64,000 bases of DNA, taken from the NCBI GenBank assembly GCA_038744785.1, contig JBCDLX010000008.1:62001-126000 (forward strand), in the 5' to 3' direction. Of the stretch, positions 1 through 8,286 are shown piece by piece (position 1 is the first letter of the stretch; each line of letters starts with the position of its first letter). The notes beneath the pieces were generated by a model. That model saw nothing but the letters and a program-made list of their open reading frames with translations. It had not been told where the DNA came from and ran no database searches. The translations under genes and the position numbers were made by a program. The DNA is from Ovoidimarina sp038744785. Its GTDB lineage: Bacteria; Pseudomonadota; Alphaproteobacteria; Rhodobacterales; Rhodobacteraceae.

Positions 1-27
1 GCCGCCCTAGGTCACGAGGTTCCCTGA
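1..27 (+). CDS. possible C-terminal end of an upstream gene
   Basis: The first nine codons read as an open frame ending AALGHEVP and a TGA at 25-27, directly upstream of the flavin reductase. It may be the tail of a preceding co-oriented gene, but so short a stretch cannot identify a product and could be chance. Confidence 0.2.
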   Translation, partial: AALGHEVP

Positions 28-55
28 CATGGCCGACGGAGGAGCCTGCCATCCC

Positions 56-550
56 ATGACATCCTTCACCCCCTCGAAGGAGACCGAACGCGAGTTTCGG
101 GACGCGCTTGGTCGGTTCGCGACCGGTGTCACAGTTGTGACATGTGCGACAGAGCTTGGACCGCTCGGGATCACCGCAAACTCGTTTGCCAGTGTGTCGC
201 TCGATCCGCCGTTGGTTCTGTGGTCGCCCGCGCGTGCCTCGCGCCGGTTCCCGGCATACGAGGCAGCAGAACGCTATGCCATCCACATTCTGGGTGATGA
301 TCAAACCGATATGTGCCGCAGGTTTTCGCGTGACGGGTACGATTTCGAGGGGCTCGCTTGGTCGCCAGACGACGCTGGCGTTCCGCAGATCGCAGGGTGC
401 CTTGCGCGCTTTGATTGTGTGCGAATTGCGTCCCATGACGGTGGAGATCACCTCATTGTGGTCGGTCGGGTTTTGGAGGCGGAGCATCGGGAGGGCGCAC
501 CGCTTCTATTCTCTTCTGGTGTTTACGGGCGCTTTACAGACGCGTCCTGA
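56..550 (+). CDS. flavin reductase family protein (FMN-binding split barrel)
   Basis: Predicted NAD(P)H:flavin oxidoreductase of the flavin_reduct/HpaC-like split-barrel family, which supplies reduced FMN or FAD to partner oxygenases in the cytosol. About 164 residues, normal for the family. The conserved GRFATGVTVVT segment lies at residues 19-29 and the flavin-binding GITANSFASVSLDPP at 38-52. A glycine/histidine turn (GGDHLIVVGRV) follows near residue 126. An in-frame ATG at 29 would add nine poorly conserved residues, so the ATG at 56 is preferred because homology begins there. It lies just upstream of a TRAP transporter. No two-component oxygenase is adjacent, so its partner is unknown. 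Confidence 0.8.
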   Translation: MTSFTPSKETEREFRDALGRFATGVTVVTCATELGPLGITANSFASVSLDPPLVLWSPARASRRFPAYEAAERYAIHILGDDQTDMCRRFSRDGYDFEGLAWSPDDAGVPQIAGCLARFDCVRIASHDGGDHLIVVGRVLEAEHREGAPLLFSSGVYGRFTDAS

Positions 551-608
551 CCGCCGAAGGTGATTGAACAAGGCGCGGGAAAACCGTGCCGAAAGGGAGG
601 AGGACGCC

Positions 609-1193
609 ATGGGCGTGCTCAAGGGTATTCTGGTGCCATTCCAATTGTGGAATGACACGGTGCTGAAGATCGGTCGTTGGATCGCGATCTTAGCCATTGC
701 CCTGATGGTGGCTGCGATCCTCGTTCAGGTGTTTTTCCGCTACGCGCTGAATAACCCCTTGCCCTGGCCCGAAGAACTCGCTCGTTTCATGATGCTCTGG
801 ATGACCGGGCTGATCGCCCCGATGGCGTATCGGCGTGGTGGTTTCGTGGCAATCGACATGCTCTTGGTGGCTCTGCCGAAGAACCTGGGCGCCCTTCTTT
901 CGCTAGTACTTTTGATTGTTTCGGGTGCGGTCCTTGTGCTTGCCGTGCAGATCGGTTGGGCAGAGGTCACGGGTTTTGGCGGCCGGTTTGCAACCTCGTC
1001 CCTCTATTACCCGACCGGGGATGGCTGGGAAAAAGTCCCGAAGGCGTGGATGATGGCATCGCTCGCCATCGGAGTCACGCTACTCCTGATCGTCAATGTC
1101 GAACTGATCCTTCGCACGCTGATCAAGATGCTTGGCGGTGGCAAAGGTCTGCGCCCGATCTCGCCGGGCGAAGAAGAGATAATGGCGGAGTGA
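609..1193 (+). CDS. TRAP transporter small permease (DctQ family)
   Basis: Small membrane subunit of a tripartite ATP-independent periplasmic transporter. It pairs with the large permease that follows and with the periplasmic binding protein. About 194 residues with four hydrophobic segments. The family's conserved W-P-E-E-L-A-R motif is at residues 53-59, before the second membrane segment. The ATG at 609 is chosen because an AGGAGG-type ribosome site sits just upstream; an in-frame ATG at 564 lacks this. The stop is four bases from the next gene, so the two are probably translationally coupled. Confidence 0.9.
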   Translation: MGVLKGILVPFQLWNDTVLKIGRWIAILAIALMVAAILVQVFFRYALNNPLPWPEELARFMMLWMTGLIAPMAYRRGGFVAIDMLLVALPKNLGALLSLVLLIVSGAVLVLAVQIGWAEVTGFGGRFATSSLYYPTGDGWEKVPKAWMMASLAIGVTLLLIVNVELILRTLIKMLGGGKGLRPISPGEEEIMAE

Positions 1194-1197
1194 GCCC

Positions 1198-2760
1198 ATG
1201 CTGATCTGGTTCCTACCCGTCTTTCTGATTTTCTTGATGATTGGTCTGCCTGTGTTCTTCGGGTTGCTGGCGGCGCCAGGGATCTTGCTGTGGCTGAACG
1301 GACAAGAGCGAGACATAACGCTTCTTTACCGTAACGTTTACAACGGGATGGACAGCTTTCCTTTGATGGCGATCCCATTCTTCATGCTCGCCGGAGAGCT
1401 GATGAATAAGGGCGGGATTACGATCCGTCTGGTCGAGTTCAGTCAGGCGTTGATGGGGCACCTGCGAGGTGGTTTGGCGCATGTGAATGTCTTGTCGTCG
1501 ATCCTGTTTGCCGGGCTATCGGGGTCTGCTGTGGCTGACACCTCGGCCCTTGGGTCGATGCTGATCCCGGCGATGGAAAAGCAAGGCTACACACGGCGTT
1601 TCGCCGCCGCGATCACGGCCGCTTCGTCGGTGATCGGGCCGATTATCCCGCCGTCGGGCATCATGATTATCTACGCCTACGTCATGGGCGAAAGCGTGGC
1701 GGCCCTGTTCCTTGCCGGCATCGTGCCGGGTGTCATGGTGGGTCTTGGCCTGATGCTGATGGTGCGGGGCCTGGCGGACCGATATGACCTGCCCAAGGCC
1801 GAGCGGATTGTGCGCAAGGGCGGCGACATCCGCAAAGGCGAATACTGGGCATCGTTCATCCTGCTGCGGCTGAACCTGGGCTGGCTGTTCTACGCCATCT
1901 TTACGGCGTCGACAGGCTTTGGACAGGCGGCCGAGGGCGCCGAGGATGGCGGCGCCAACACGCTTCTTCTGGCGACCTTCGCCGTGTCGGTCGTTGCGGC
2001 ACATCTCCTGCTGATGGCGATGCGCAAAAGGGTGAGCCAAGACTTCAGGCTCGTCTGCAAGCGCGCTGTCGTTCCCCTTCAAACGCCGATCCTTATTCTT
2101 GGTGGCATCCTTTTGGGCGTCTTCACGCCCACCGAAGCCGCCGCTGTGGCCGTGTTCTATGCGCTTTTGGTTGCCTTCCTGATCCTCCGGACAATGCGGC
2201 TTGAGGATTTGCCCGATGTCCTCAGCCGTGCGGCCATGACCTCGGCCGTTGTGCTGTTGCTCGTCGGCGCGGCGATGGCCTTTAAGACCGTTGTATCACT
2301 ATCCTACGCTCCGCAAATCCTGGCAGAGTTCATCCTGTCACTGTCAGAGAACCCGTTGATCCTTCTGTTCCTGATCAACCTGCTTCTCTTCATCGTCGGC
2401 ATGTTCCTGGATGCCGGTCCCGCGATCATCATCCTTGGGCCGATCCTGGGCCCGATCTTTGTCGATCTCGGCGTGCATCCCGTGCACTTCGCAATCATCA
2501 TGAGTGTGAACCTGACTGTCGGGCTCGCAACTCCGCCCATGGGGCTGGTCTTGTTCGTCGCCTCGTCGGTCTCGGGCGAGAAGGTCGAAACGATCTCGAA
2601 AGCGATTCTGCCGTTCCTCGCCGTCGAGGTACTAGTGATCTTCCTGATCACCTACATCCCCGAAATTTCCATGACTGTGCCTTATCTGACCGGGTTCCTC
2701 GGCTGCGGCCCAGACATTGGGTTCCAGGCCTGCATCAATCCGGCCCCACCAACGAACTGA
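1198..2760 (+). CDS. dctM: TRAP transporter large permease (DctM family)
   Basis: Large, about 12-helix subunit that carries the Na+-driven transport path of the TRAP system. 520 residues, slightly longer than typical DctM (about 430) because of a hydrophilic insertion around residues 200-260. Recognisable DctM segments include GLSGSAVADTSALGSMLIP (about residues 103-121) and IGPIIPPSGIMIIYAY further on, and the C-terminal half carries MFLDAGPAIIILGPILGPI. It follows the small permease immediately and precedes the binding protein, giving the standard Q-M-P order. The substrate cannot be assigned from the permease. Confidence 0.93.
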   Translation: MLIWFLPVFLIFLMIGLPVFFGLLAAPGILLWLNGQERDITLLYRNVYNGMDSFPLMAIPFFMLAGELMNKGGITIRLVEFSQALMGHLRGGLAHVNVLSSILFAGLSGSAVADTSALGSMLIPAMEKQGYTRRFAAAITAASSVIGPIIPPSGIMIIYAYVMGESVAALFLAGIVPGVMVGLGLMLMVRGLADRYDLPKAERIVRKGGDIRKGEYWASFILLRLNLGWLFYAIFTASTGFGQAAEGAEDGGANTLLLATFAVSVVAAHLLLMAMRKRVSQDFRLVCKRAVVPLQTPILILGGILLGVFTPTEAAAVAVFYALLVAFLILRTMRLEDLPDVLSRAAMTSAVVLLLVGAAMAFKTVVSLSYAPQILAEFILSLSENPLILLFLINLLLFIVGMFLDAGPAIIILGPILGPIFVDLGVHPVHFAIIMSVNLTVGLATPPMGLVLFVASSVSGEKVETISKAILPFLAVEVLVIFLITYIPEISMTVPYLTGFLGCGPDIGFQACINPAPPTN

Positions 2761-2782
2761 TCTGACAACAAGGGAGACTTCA

Positions 2783-3844
2783 ATGATCAAAGGGATCACC
2801 AAACTGCTTCTGGCGACGGCGCTTGCCGTGACGCCTGCCGCCGCGTTGGCGCAGGATTTCAAGCTTCGCGCAACCGCGAACTCGAATGAGAATGACGAGG
2901 ACTACGACGGGCTCATCGTCTTTAAGAACTACGTCGAGGCGGCATCAAACGGTGCAATTGGCGTCGAGATCTTTATGGGCACTCAGCTTTGCTCGAACGG
3001 GACAGAGTGCACACAAGGTGTGGCCGACGGAACGATCGATATCGCGATCGTCACCTCGGGCGGTGCAGCAAACATCTTTCCGTACGTCCAGGTCTTTGAC
3101 CTGCCGTACCTGATGGCCGACGACCGCGTTGCCGAAGCCTCGCTGCAGAACGACACGCCAATTATGAACCTTCTTCAGGAAAAGATCCTGGAAGATTCCG
3201 GCGGGGCCGTACGCCTGATGACCATTGGGAACACAGGCGGTTGGCGGAACTTCGCAAACACCAAGCGCCGTATTCAAAGCCCGGGTGACATGGAAGGCCT
3301 GAAGATCCGGACCGTTGTAGCTGATCTTCCTCAGGAACTGGTCAAGGCGCTCGGCGCGTCGCCGACCCCGATCCCATGGCCAGAACTCTTCACGTCGTTC
3401 CAGACAGGCGTCGTCGAAGGGTCGAAGAACGGCATCACCGACATTATGGGCATGAAGTTCCCCGATGCAGGTCTTCAGTACGTGACCCTTGACGGCCATG
3501 CCTACATGGGCGCCCTCTGGATGATGAACAACGAGATCTTTGCGTCGATGTCCGAGGACCTGCGGCGGGTCGTTCTTGACGGGTTCTATCAACTCCAGCA
3601 GGCCACCTTCGCGTCTCCGAAGCGCAAGTCTATCCAGGCCTATGAAGACTTCGTGGCCGGTGGTGGCGACCTTTATGTACCGACACCGGACGAGAAAGAG
3701 GCCTTCAAGCAGGCCGCGGCACCGGTTTACGATTGGTTCAAGGAAAACGTTGATGGCGGCGAGGACGTGTTCAACGCCCTCACGTCGACCGTTGCATCGG
3801 TCGAGGAACAGTTGAACGCCTCGCGCGCAGGTGATCTGAACTAG
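2783..3844 (+). CDS. dctP: TRAP transporter substrate-binding protein (DctP family)
   Basis: Periplasmic solute receptor of the TRAP transporter. 353 residues with a clear signal peptide ending ALA-QDF at about residue 23. The family's ligand-anchoring arginine lies in GLKIRTV, followed by PTPIPWPELFTSFQTGVVEG, the typical DctP hinge and pocket region. The ATG at 2783 is chosen because it starts the signal peptide and follows AGGGAG; an upstream frame opening at 2717 lies inside the permease gene. A strong terminator follows. The ligand is unknown; C4-dicarboxylates, other carboxylates and amino acid-like acids are all used by the family. Confidence 0.92.
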   Translation: MIKGITKLLLATALAVTPAAALAQDFKLRATANSNENDEDYDGLIVFKNYVEAASNGAIGVEIFMGTQLCSNGTECTQGVADGTIDIAIVTSGGAANIFPYVQVFDLPYLMADDRVAEASLQNDTPIMNLLQEKILEDSGGAVRLMTIGNTGGWRNFANTKRRIQSPGDMEGLKIRTVVADLPQELVKALGASPTPIPWPELFTSFQTGVVEGSKNGITDIMGMKFPDAGLQYVTLDGHAYMGALWMMNNEIFASMSEDLRRVVLDGFYQLQQATFASPKRKSIQAYEDFVAGGGDLYVPTPDEKEAFKQAAAPVYDWFKENVDGGEDVFNALTSTVASVEEQLNASRAGDLN

Positions 3845-3869
3845 TCGCAGTTCTTCGAAGGAACACCGG

Positions 3870-3896
3870 GGGGCGCCTCAGGGCGCCCCTTTTTTT
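3870..3896 (+). terminator. Rho-independent terminator after the TRAP operon
   Basis: An 8-bp all-GC stem, GGGGCGCC (3870-3877) with GGCGCCCC (3882-3889) around a TCAG loop, followed by seven T. It ends the TRAP operon. Its left arm reaches the stop codon of the convergent AraC gene, so the intergenic space is minimal. Confidence 0.9.
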
Positions 3897-4678
3897 GTGT
3901 GCACAAAGATCTCTCGCGGTCCCGCGCCGTGGGTGGCAAAACAGGCGCGGTAAAACTGCGAATAGCTGCCAAAGCCCGCATCAAGCGCTGCGGTCGTCAT
4001 GTCGCTGCCTGAAACCCGGATCGCTTGTCCGGCACGTTCAAGCCGCTCTGCCGTGCGAAATGCGACAATCCCCTGCCCCATCTGGGCGCGAAACAATACA
4101 CCAAGCCGCCCCGGGCTTAGACCCGATCGCCGCGCAAGCGTCTTTCCATCCAAATTCGGATCATCGCGCAAAAAGCGCGCGGCCCGGTCCACAGCCGGAT
4201 GCAGCACATGGGACGCCCCGGCACTTGCGTCGGTCCAGTGCAGATGCGCACGGACAAGCCACCACGCCAGCCCGACCGGCATGGCCGCACCCGCGTGCCG
4301 CACTTGGTGGGCAAGGTCTGACAGCTCTCTCACAGCCTGCGTCGGGATAACGCGGGCCTCAGGCGCCGCCCCATTGCCGGCGACCGACAGCCCCGGAACC
4401 CGATCCGCGAACCGCGCCGACACCAGCGCCACCCACATGTCGAACATCTCGGTCTCGCCGACCAGAAAATGCGCGGCCCCAGACCACGCAAACAAAAGCG
4501 CGCCCGGGGCAAGCGGTAGAACACGCCCATCGACAAAATACTTTGCCGTCCCTCGAACGGCGAACAGAACCACCAATTCGGCGTGAACAGAGGGGCGATA
4601 GGCATGGGCCCGCCGCTCTGACCTCTGCCAAAACGCGGCCCAGGGTGGATCTTGGACCAATGGATGGGCTTCGATCAT
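3878..4678 (-). CDS. AraC family transcriptional regulator
   Basis: Predicted DNA-binding regulator of 266 residues. The N-terminal 100 or so residues form a cupin-like effector domain (LPLAPGALLFAWSG), and the C-terminal 90 carry the two helix-turn-helix units of the AraC family (LARRSGLSPGRLGVLFRAQM, then AALDAGFGSYSQFYRACF). It is convergent to the TRAP operon and divergent from the phytanoyl-CoA dioxygenase family gene, with about 80 bases between start codons. The likely target is that divergent promoter, possibly with the TRAP genes. The effector is unknown. Confidence 0.88.
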   Translation of the reverse strand: MIEAHPLVQDPPWAAFWQRSERRAHAYRPSVHAELVVLFAVRGTAKYFVDGRVLPLAPGALLFAWSGAAHFLVGETEMFDMWVALVSARFADRVPGLSVAGNGAAPEARVIPTQAVRELSDLAHQVRHAGAAMPVGLAWWLVRAHLHWTDASAGASHVLHPAVDRAARFLRDDPNLDGKTLARRSGLSPGRLGVLFRAQMGQGIVAFRTAERLERAGQAIRVSGSDMTTAALDAGFGSYSQFYRACFATHGAGPREIFVHTKKGAP

Positions 4679-4759
4679 TTTTGCAATCTATTCGACTTCG
4701 GATGCGAAGACACTGAGCGATTTGGACGCTACACGATGTTTATTGCAAAGGATCCAGAA

Positions 4760-5473
4760 ATGACCGCTACCGCAAGTTTCCAAAGGCAAGGCTACACAGC
4801 GTTCCCCGGGGCGCTTGAACAAGACGAATTGCAGATCCTGCGGTCTGCCTGCGACACGCTTCTTGCCGAGCCCGTCGACGATGGCGGCGGTGACCGGCAC
4901 AAGATTGGCCTTGGCCACGCCCGGCGCTTCCTTGCGCACCGGCACGAGGAGTTCCCGGACGTGGAACGCTTCCTTCTGGGCCCCAAGGTTGAGCGGATCG
5001 TCCGCGCCTGCCTTGGAACCGACAGTTTTTTGTTCAACGAACAATTCGTGGTGAAGGGACAGGGAACAGGCGCCAGTTTCGCCTGGCATCAGGACGGCGC
5101 CTATGTGGGCTACGATCACCGGCCGTATTTGACGGTCTGGATCGCGCTTGACGACACGACGGAACAGAACGGATGCGTCTACATTTTGCCGCGCGATCTG
5201 GACAAAGACCCGGGCATCGACCCCCACGAATGGCAGGACGAAACGAGCGAGATGAATGGTTATACTGGCGACGATCCTGGACTACCAATGATCTGTGAAG
5301 CGGGCACCATCGTCGCGTTTTCGAGCCTGACCCTGCACCGGTCCGGTCCGAACACGACCGGTCGACCGCGCCGCGCCTATGTTTGCCAGTACTCTTCCGA
5401 ACCCCTGCGCGATCCCGAAACGGGGGTGCTAAAGCGGTTCGCCAAGCCCCTGCCACAGCCAGAGACGGTGTAA
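4760..5473 (+). CDS. phytanoyl-CoA dioxygenase (PhyH) family protein
   Basis: Predicted Fe(II)/2-oxoglutarate-dependent oxygenase. About 237 residues. The iron facial triad is visible as H110 and D112 (WHQDGAYVGY) and H193 (TLHRSGPN), with an arginine at 202-205 suited to 2-oxoglutarate binding. The ATG at 4760 is preferred because AAAGGA sits seven bases upstream; longer in-frame starts at 4736 and 4652 would run into the divergent regulator. The family includes hydroxylases of phytanoyl-CoA, ectoine and many natural products. It lacks the surrounding ect genes expected for EctD, so the substrate is left open. Confidence 0.85.
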   Translation: MTATASFQRQGYTAFPGALEQDELQILRSACDTLLAEPVDDGGGDRHKIGLGHARRFLAHRHEEFPDVERFLLGPKVERIVRACLGTDSFLFNEQFVVKGQGTGASFAWHQDGAYVGYDHRPYLTVWIALDDTTEQNGCVYILPRDLDKDPGIDPHEWQDETSEMNGYTGDDPGLPMICEAGTIVAFSSLTLHRSGPNTTGRPRRAYVCQYSSEPLRDPETGVLKRFAKPLPQPETV

Positions 5474-5530
5474 CGCCCCCCGTGGAGACACACTTGTGCC
5501 GATAAGGGCCTGGCCCTAGGGTCCGGCCCC

Positions 5531-5767
5531 ATGGATCGCCGCCCCTTACTTGTTCTTTCAGTGCTCGTTCTTGTAGCCTGCGAACCGCGCCTCGAGATCG
5601 AAGAGCTTCTGGGACCGGAGCCAGAGGACAACACGTTTCCCGCGCTTCTACCGCTTGGGCAGGTTCCAACTCCCTCACCTGCGCCCATCGAAGAAAGCGA
5701 AAAAGAAAACGCAGCACTTGAAGCTCGGGCTGACGCACTTCGCCGCCGAGCGGATCAAACCCGATGA
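5531..5767 (+). CDS. small lipoprotein, function unknown
   Basis: 78 residues starting with a lipoprotein signal whose lipobox LVAC places the acylated cysteine at residue 17. The mature part is short, acidic and proline-rich, ending in a charged helix (ESEKENAALEARADALRRRA) that may form a coiled coil. It lies 79 bases ahead of homoserine dehydrogenase. No function is recognised. Confidence 0.65.
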   Translation: MDRRPLLVLSVLVLVACEPRLEIEELLGPEPEDNTFPALLPLGQVPTPSPAPIEESEKENAALEARADALRRRADQTR

Positions 5768-5845
5768 TCGCGTAGATCCATTGTCGTGCCTGCGCCGTTG
5801 CGATAAGCCGCGTGGGCCGACACGTAACATTCCGGAGCGCCTCAA

Positions 5846-7132
5846 ATGAACCCACCTCTTCGGCTTGGCATTGCAGGTCTTGGCACTGTCGGCACGGGCG
5901 TTGTCCGGATCGTCCAGCGGCATGGCGATCTTCTGACTGCTCGGGCCGGTCGGCCGGTCGAGATTTCTGCTGTTTCGGCGCGCAGCCAGCACAAGGACCG
6001 AAGTGTGGACCTTGCAGCCTATGCTTGGGAAGACGACCCCATCGCACTGGCCGCACGCGACGATGTCGATGTCTTCGTCGAACTGATCGGTGGCAGCGAT
6101 GGCCCGGCCAAAACCTCGATCGAGACGGCGCTTGCGGTGGGCAAGGACGTGGTGACAGCGAATAAAGCGCTTTTGGCGCTGCATGGCCAACCGCTCGCCG
6201 AACAAGCCGAGGCGCAGGGTGCGTTGATCCGGTTTGAGGCAGGGGTTGCGGGCGGCATTCCGGTGATCAAGACACTGACCGAAGGGCTTGCCGGAAACGA
6301 GATTAGCCGAGTCATCGGCGTGATGAACGGCACGTGCAACTACATCCTCACACGGATGGAAGCCGCCGGTCTAAGCTATGACGAGGTCTTCGCCGAAGCC
6401 GACGCTTTGGGATATCTGGAAGCCGATCCGACGCTAGACGTGGGCGGCATCGACGCCGGCCACAAGCTTGCGCTTCTGGCCGCAATCGCTTTTGGCACGC
6501 AGGTCAATTTTGACGCTATGGAGATCGAAGGGATCGAACGCATCTCGATCGACGACATCCGTCAAGCCGCAGATATGGGGTTTCGGATCAAGCTTCTCGG
6601 TGTAGCGCGGATGACAGGCCGGGGTCTGGAAAGCCGGATGTCGCCGTGCCTTGTGCCTGCCGACTCGCCACTGGGCCAGCTTGAGAACGCAACGAACATG
6701 GTCGTTCTCGAAGGAGATGCCGTCGGCCAGATCGTGCTTCGCGGCGCAGGCGCGGGTGAAGGACCCACAGCCAGTGCGGTGATGGGAGATATCATCGACA
6801 TCGCGCGCGGCACCCGCCTGCCGACCTTCGGCCAACCGGCTGCCGGGCTTCGTCCCACCCGCGGCGTCCGATCCACGGCGCCAGCACCGTTCTACCTGCG
6901 CATGGGACTTGTCGATAAACCGGGTGCGCTTGCCAAGATCGCTGCGGTGCTCGGAGAGGCGGGTGTTTCGATCGACCGGATGCGCCAGTACGGCCACGAG
7001 TCAAGTGACGCGCCGGTTCTGATCGTTACCCACAAAACCACCCGCACCGCGCTGGACGAGGCGATTGCCGCGATGAACGCCACCGGCGTTCTTGCCAGCC
7101 CTCCGGTCGCGATCCGGATCGAAACGGTCTAG
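5846..7132 (+). CDS. hom: homoserine dehydrogenase
   Basis: Catalyses NAD(P)H-dependent reduction of aspartate-4-semialdehyde to homoserine, the branch point to threonine, methionine and isoleucine. 428 residues, the usual length for the ACT-containing form. The nucleotide-binding GLGTVGTGV is at residues 10-18, the family signature GYLEADPTLDVGGIDAGHK is in the centre, and a C-terminal ACT domain (FYLRMGLVDKPGALAKIAAV) indicates feedback regulation, probably by threonine. It is monofunctional, with no fused aspartokinase. The glpX gene follows after about 180 bases. Confidence 0.95.
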   Translation: MNPPLRLGIAGLGTVGTGVVRIVQRHGDLLTARAGRPVEISAVSARSQHKDRSVDLAAYAWEDDPIALAARDDVDVFVELIGGSDGPAKTSIETALAVGKDVVTANKALLALHGQPLAEQAEAQGALIRFEAGVAGGIPVIKTLTEGLAGNEISRVIGVMNGTCNYILTRMEAAGLSYDEVFAEADALGYLEADPTLDVGGIDAGHKLALLAAIAFGTQVNFDAMEIEGIERISIDDIRQAADMGFRIKLLGVARMTGRGLESRMSPCLVPADSPLGQLENATNMVVLEGDAVGQIVLRGAGAGEGPTASAVMGDIIDIARGTRLPTFGQPAAGLRPTRGVRSTAPAPFYLRMGLVDKPGALAKIAAVLGEAGVSIDRMRQYGHESSDAPVLIVTHKTTRTALDEAIAAMNATGVLASPPVAIRIETV

Positions 7133-7314
7133 GCGGGTCCACACGTCCGGGTCCAGTGGAAAGGCTGCCTAGCTGCGGCCCCGACCACGATCGGCGAAGA
7201 CGGTTTTGCATCGACCTTACCCTTGCAACGTACCAACTCTGGACCTCTGGCTTGTCCCGTGCCCAAGCGCGCGGTACTCGTCGGAGGGAATCTAGTCTGA
7301 GGGAGACCGGCGCC

Positions 7315-8277
7315 ATGGCCAAGAAGGTGGATTTCAGCGACAGGATGTTGTCACTCGGGCTGGCCCGTGTCTCCGAAGCCGCCGCAATGGCGTCGGCGGG
7401 CCTCATCGGGCGCGGCGATGAAAAGGCCGCTGACCAAGCGGCAGTGGACGCGATGCGCACCCAGCTCAACAGGCTCGATATCGCGGGTGTGGTCGTCATC
7501 GGTGAGGGCGAACGGGACGAAGCGCCGATGCTTTACATCGGCGAAGAAGTGGGATCGGGTTCGGGACCGGCCGTCGATATCGCGCTCGATCCACTAGAGG
7601 GCACGACGCTGACGGCAAAAGACATGCCGAACGCGCTTGCCGTGATCGCTATGGCGCCCCGCGGCACGCTTTTGCACGCGCCAGACGTGTACATGGACAA
7701 GCTCGCGATCGGCCCAGGTTTCCGCACAGGGGTTGTCACGCTCGACATGACCCCCTCAGAGCGGGTGAATGCGCTAGCCTCGGCCAAAGGCTGTTCGACA
7801 AATGACATTACGGTCTGTGTCCTCGAACGCCCGCGTCATGAGGACCTGATCACCGAAATCAGGACTACGGGTGCAGCGATCAGGCTGATCACCGATGGCG
7901 ACGTTGCCGGGGTGATCCACTGCGCCGAACCCGATCTAACCGGCATCGACATGTACATGGGTTCGGGCGGCGCGCCCGAGGGGGTGCTGGGTGCCGCAGC
8001 GCTGAAATGCATGGGCGGACAGATGTTCGGAAAACTGCTGTTCCGAAACGATGATGAAAAAGGTCGTGCCCAAAAGGCTGGGATCGCCAACCTCGACCGC
8101 GTCTACACGCGCGACGACATGGTGACATCTGACGTGATTTTCGCCGCGACCGGCGTAACCGACGGGTCGCTCTTGCCGGGGATCAAACGCGAACCGGGCT
8201 TCCTTACGGCTGAAACGCTACTCATGCGCTCAAAAACGGGGTCGGTTCGGCGCATGACCTACCGCAACCCGGCGTAA
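7315..8277 (+). CDS. glpX: class II fructose-1,6-bisphosphatase (GlpX)
   Basis: Hydrolyses fructose-1,6-bisphosphate to fructose-6-phosphate in gluconeogenesis. 320 residues, normal for GlpX. Metal and substrate motifs are visible: GEGERDEAPMLYIGEEVG, then DIALDPLEGTT, then HAPDVYMDKLAIGPG. The ATG at 7315 begins the conserved N-terminus and follows GAGGGAGA; the longer frame from 7156 has no homology. The hom-glpX-recJ order is a familiar alphaproteobacterial arrangement, stated from general knowledge. Confidence 0.95.
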   Translation: MAKKVDFSDRMLSLGLARVSEAAAMASAGLIGRGDEKAADQAAVDAMRTQLNRLDIAGVVVIGEGERDEAPMLYIGEEVGSGSGPAVDIALDPLEGTTLTAKDMPNALAVIAMAPRGTLLHAPDVYMDKLAIGPGFRTGVVTLDMTPSERVNALASAKGCSTNDITVCVLERPRHEDLITEIRTTGAAIRLITDGDVAGVIHCAEPDLTGIDMYMGSGGAPEGVLGAAALKCMGGQMFGKLLFRNDDEKGRAQKAGIANLDRVYTRDDMVTSDVIFAATGVTDGSLLPGIKREPGFLTAETLLMRSKTGSVRRMTYRNPA

Positions 8278-8286
8278 CGGCCGCGC

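Noticed and set aside
5034..6056. Long minus-strand open frame of about 340 codons
   Set aside because: It crosses the oxygenase 3' end, the lipoprotein and the hom start and is rich in Arg/Cys/Pro as expected for an antisense frame in GC-rich DNA.
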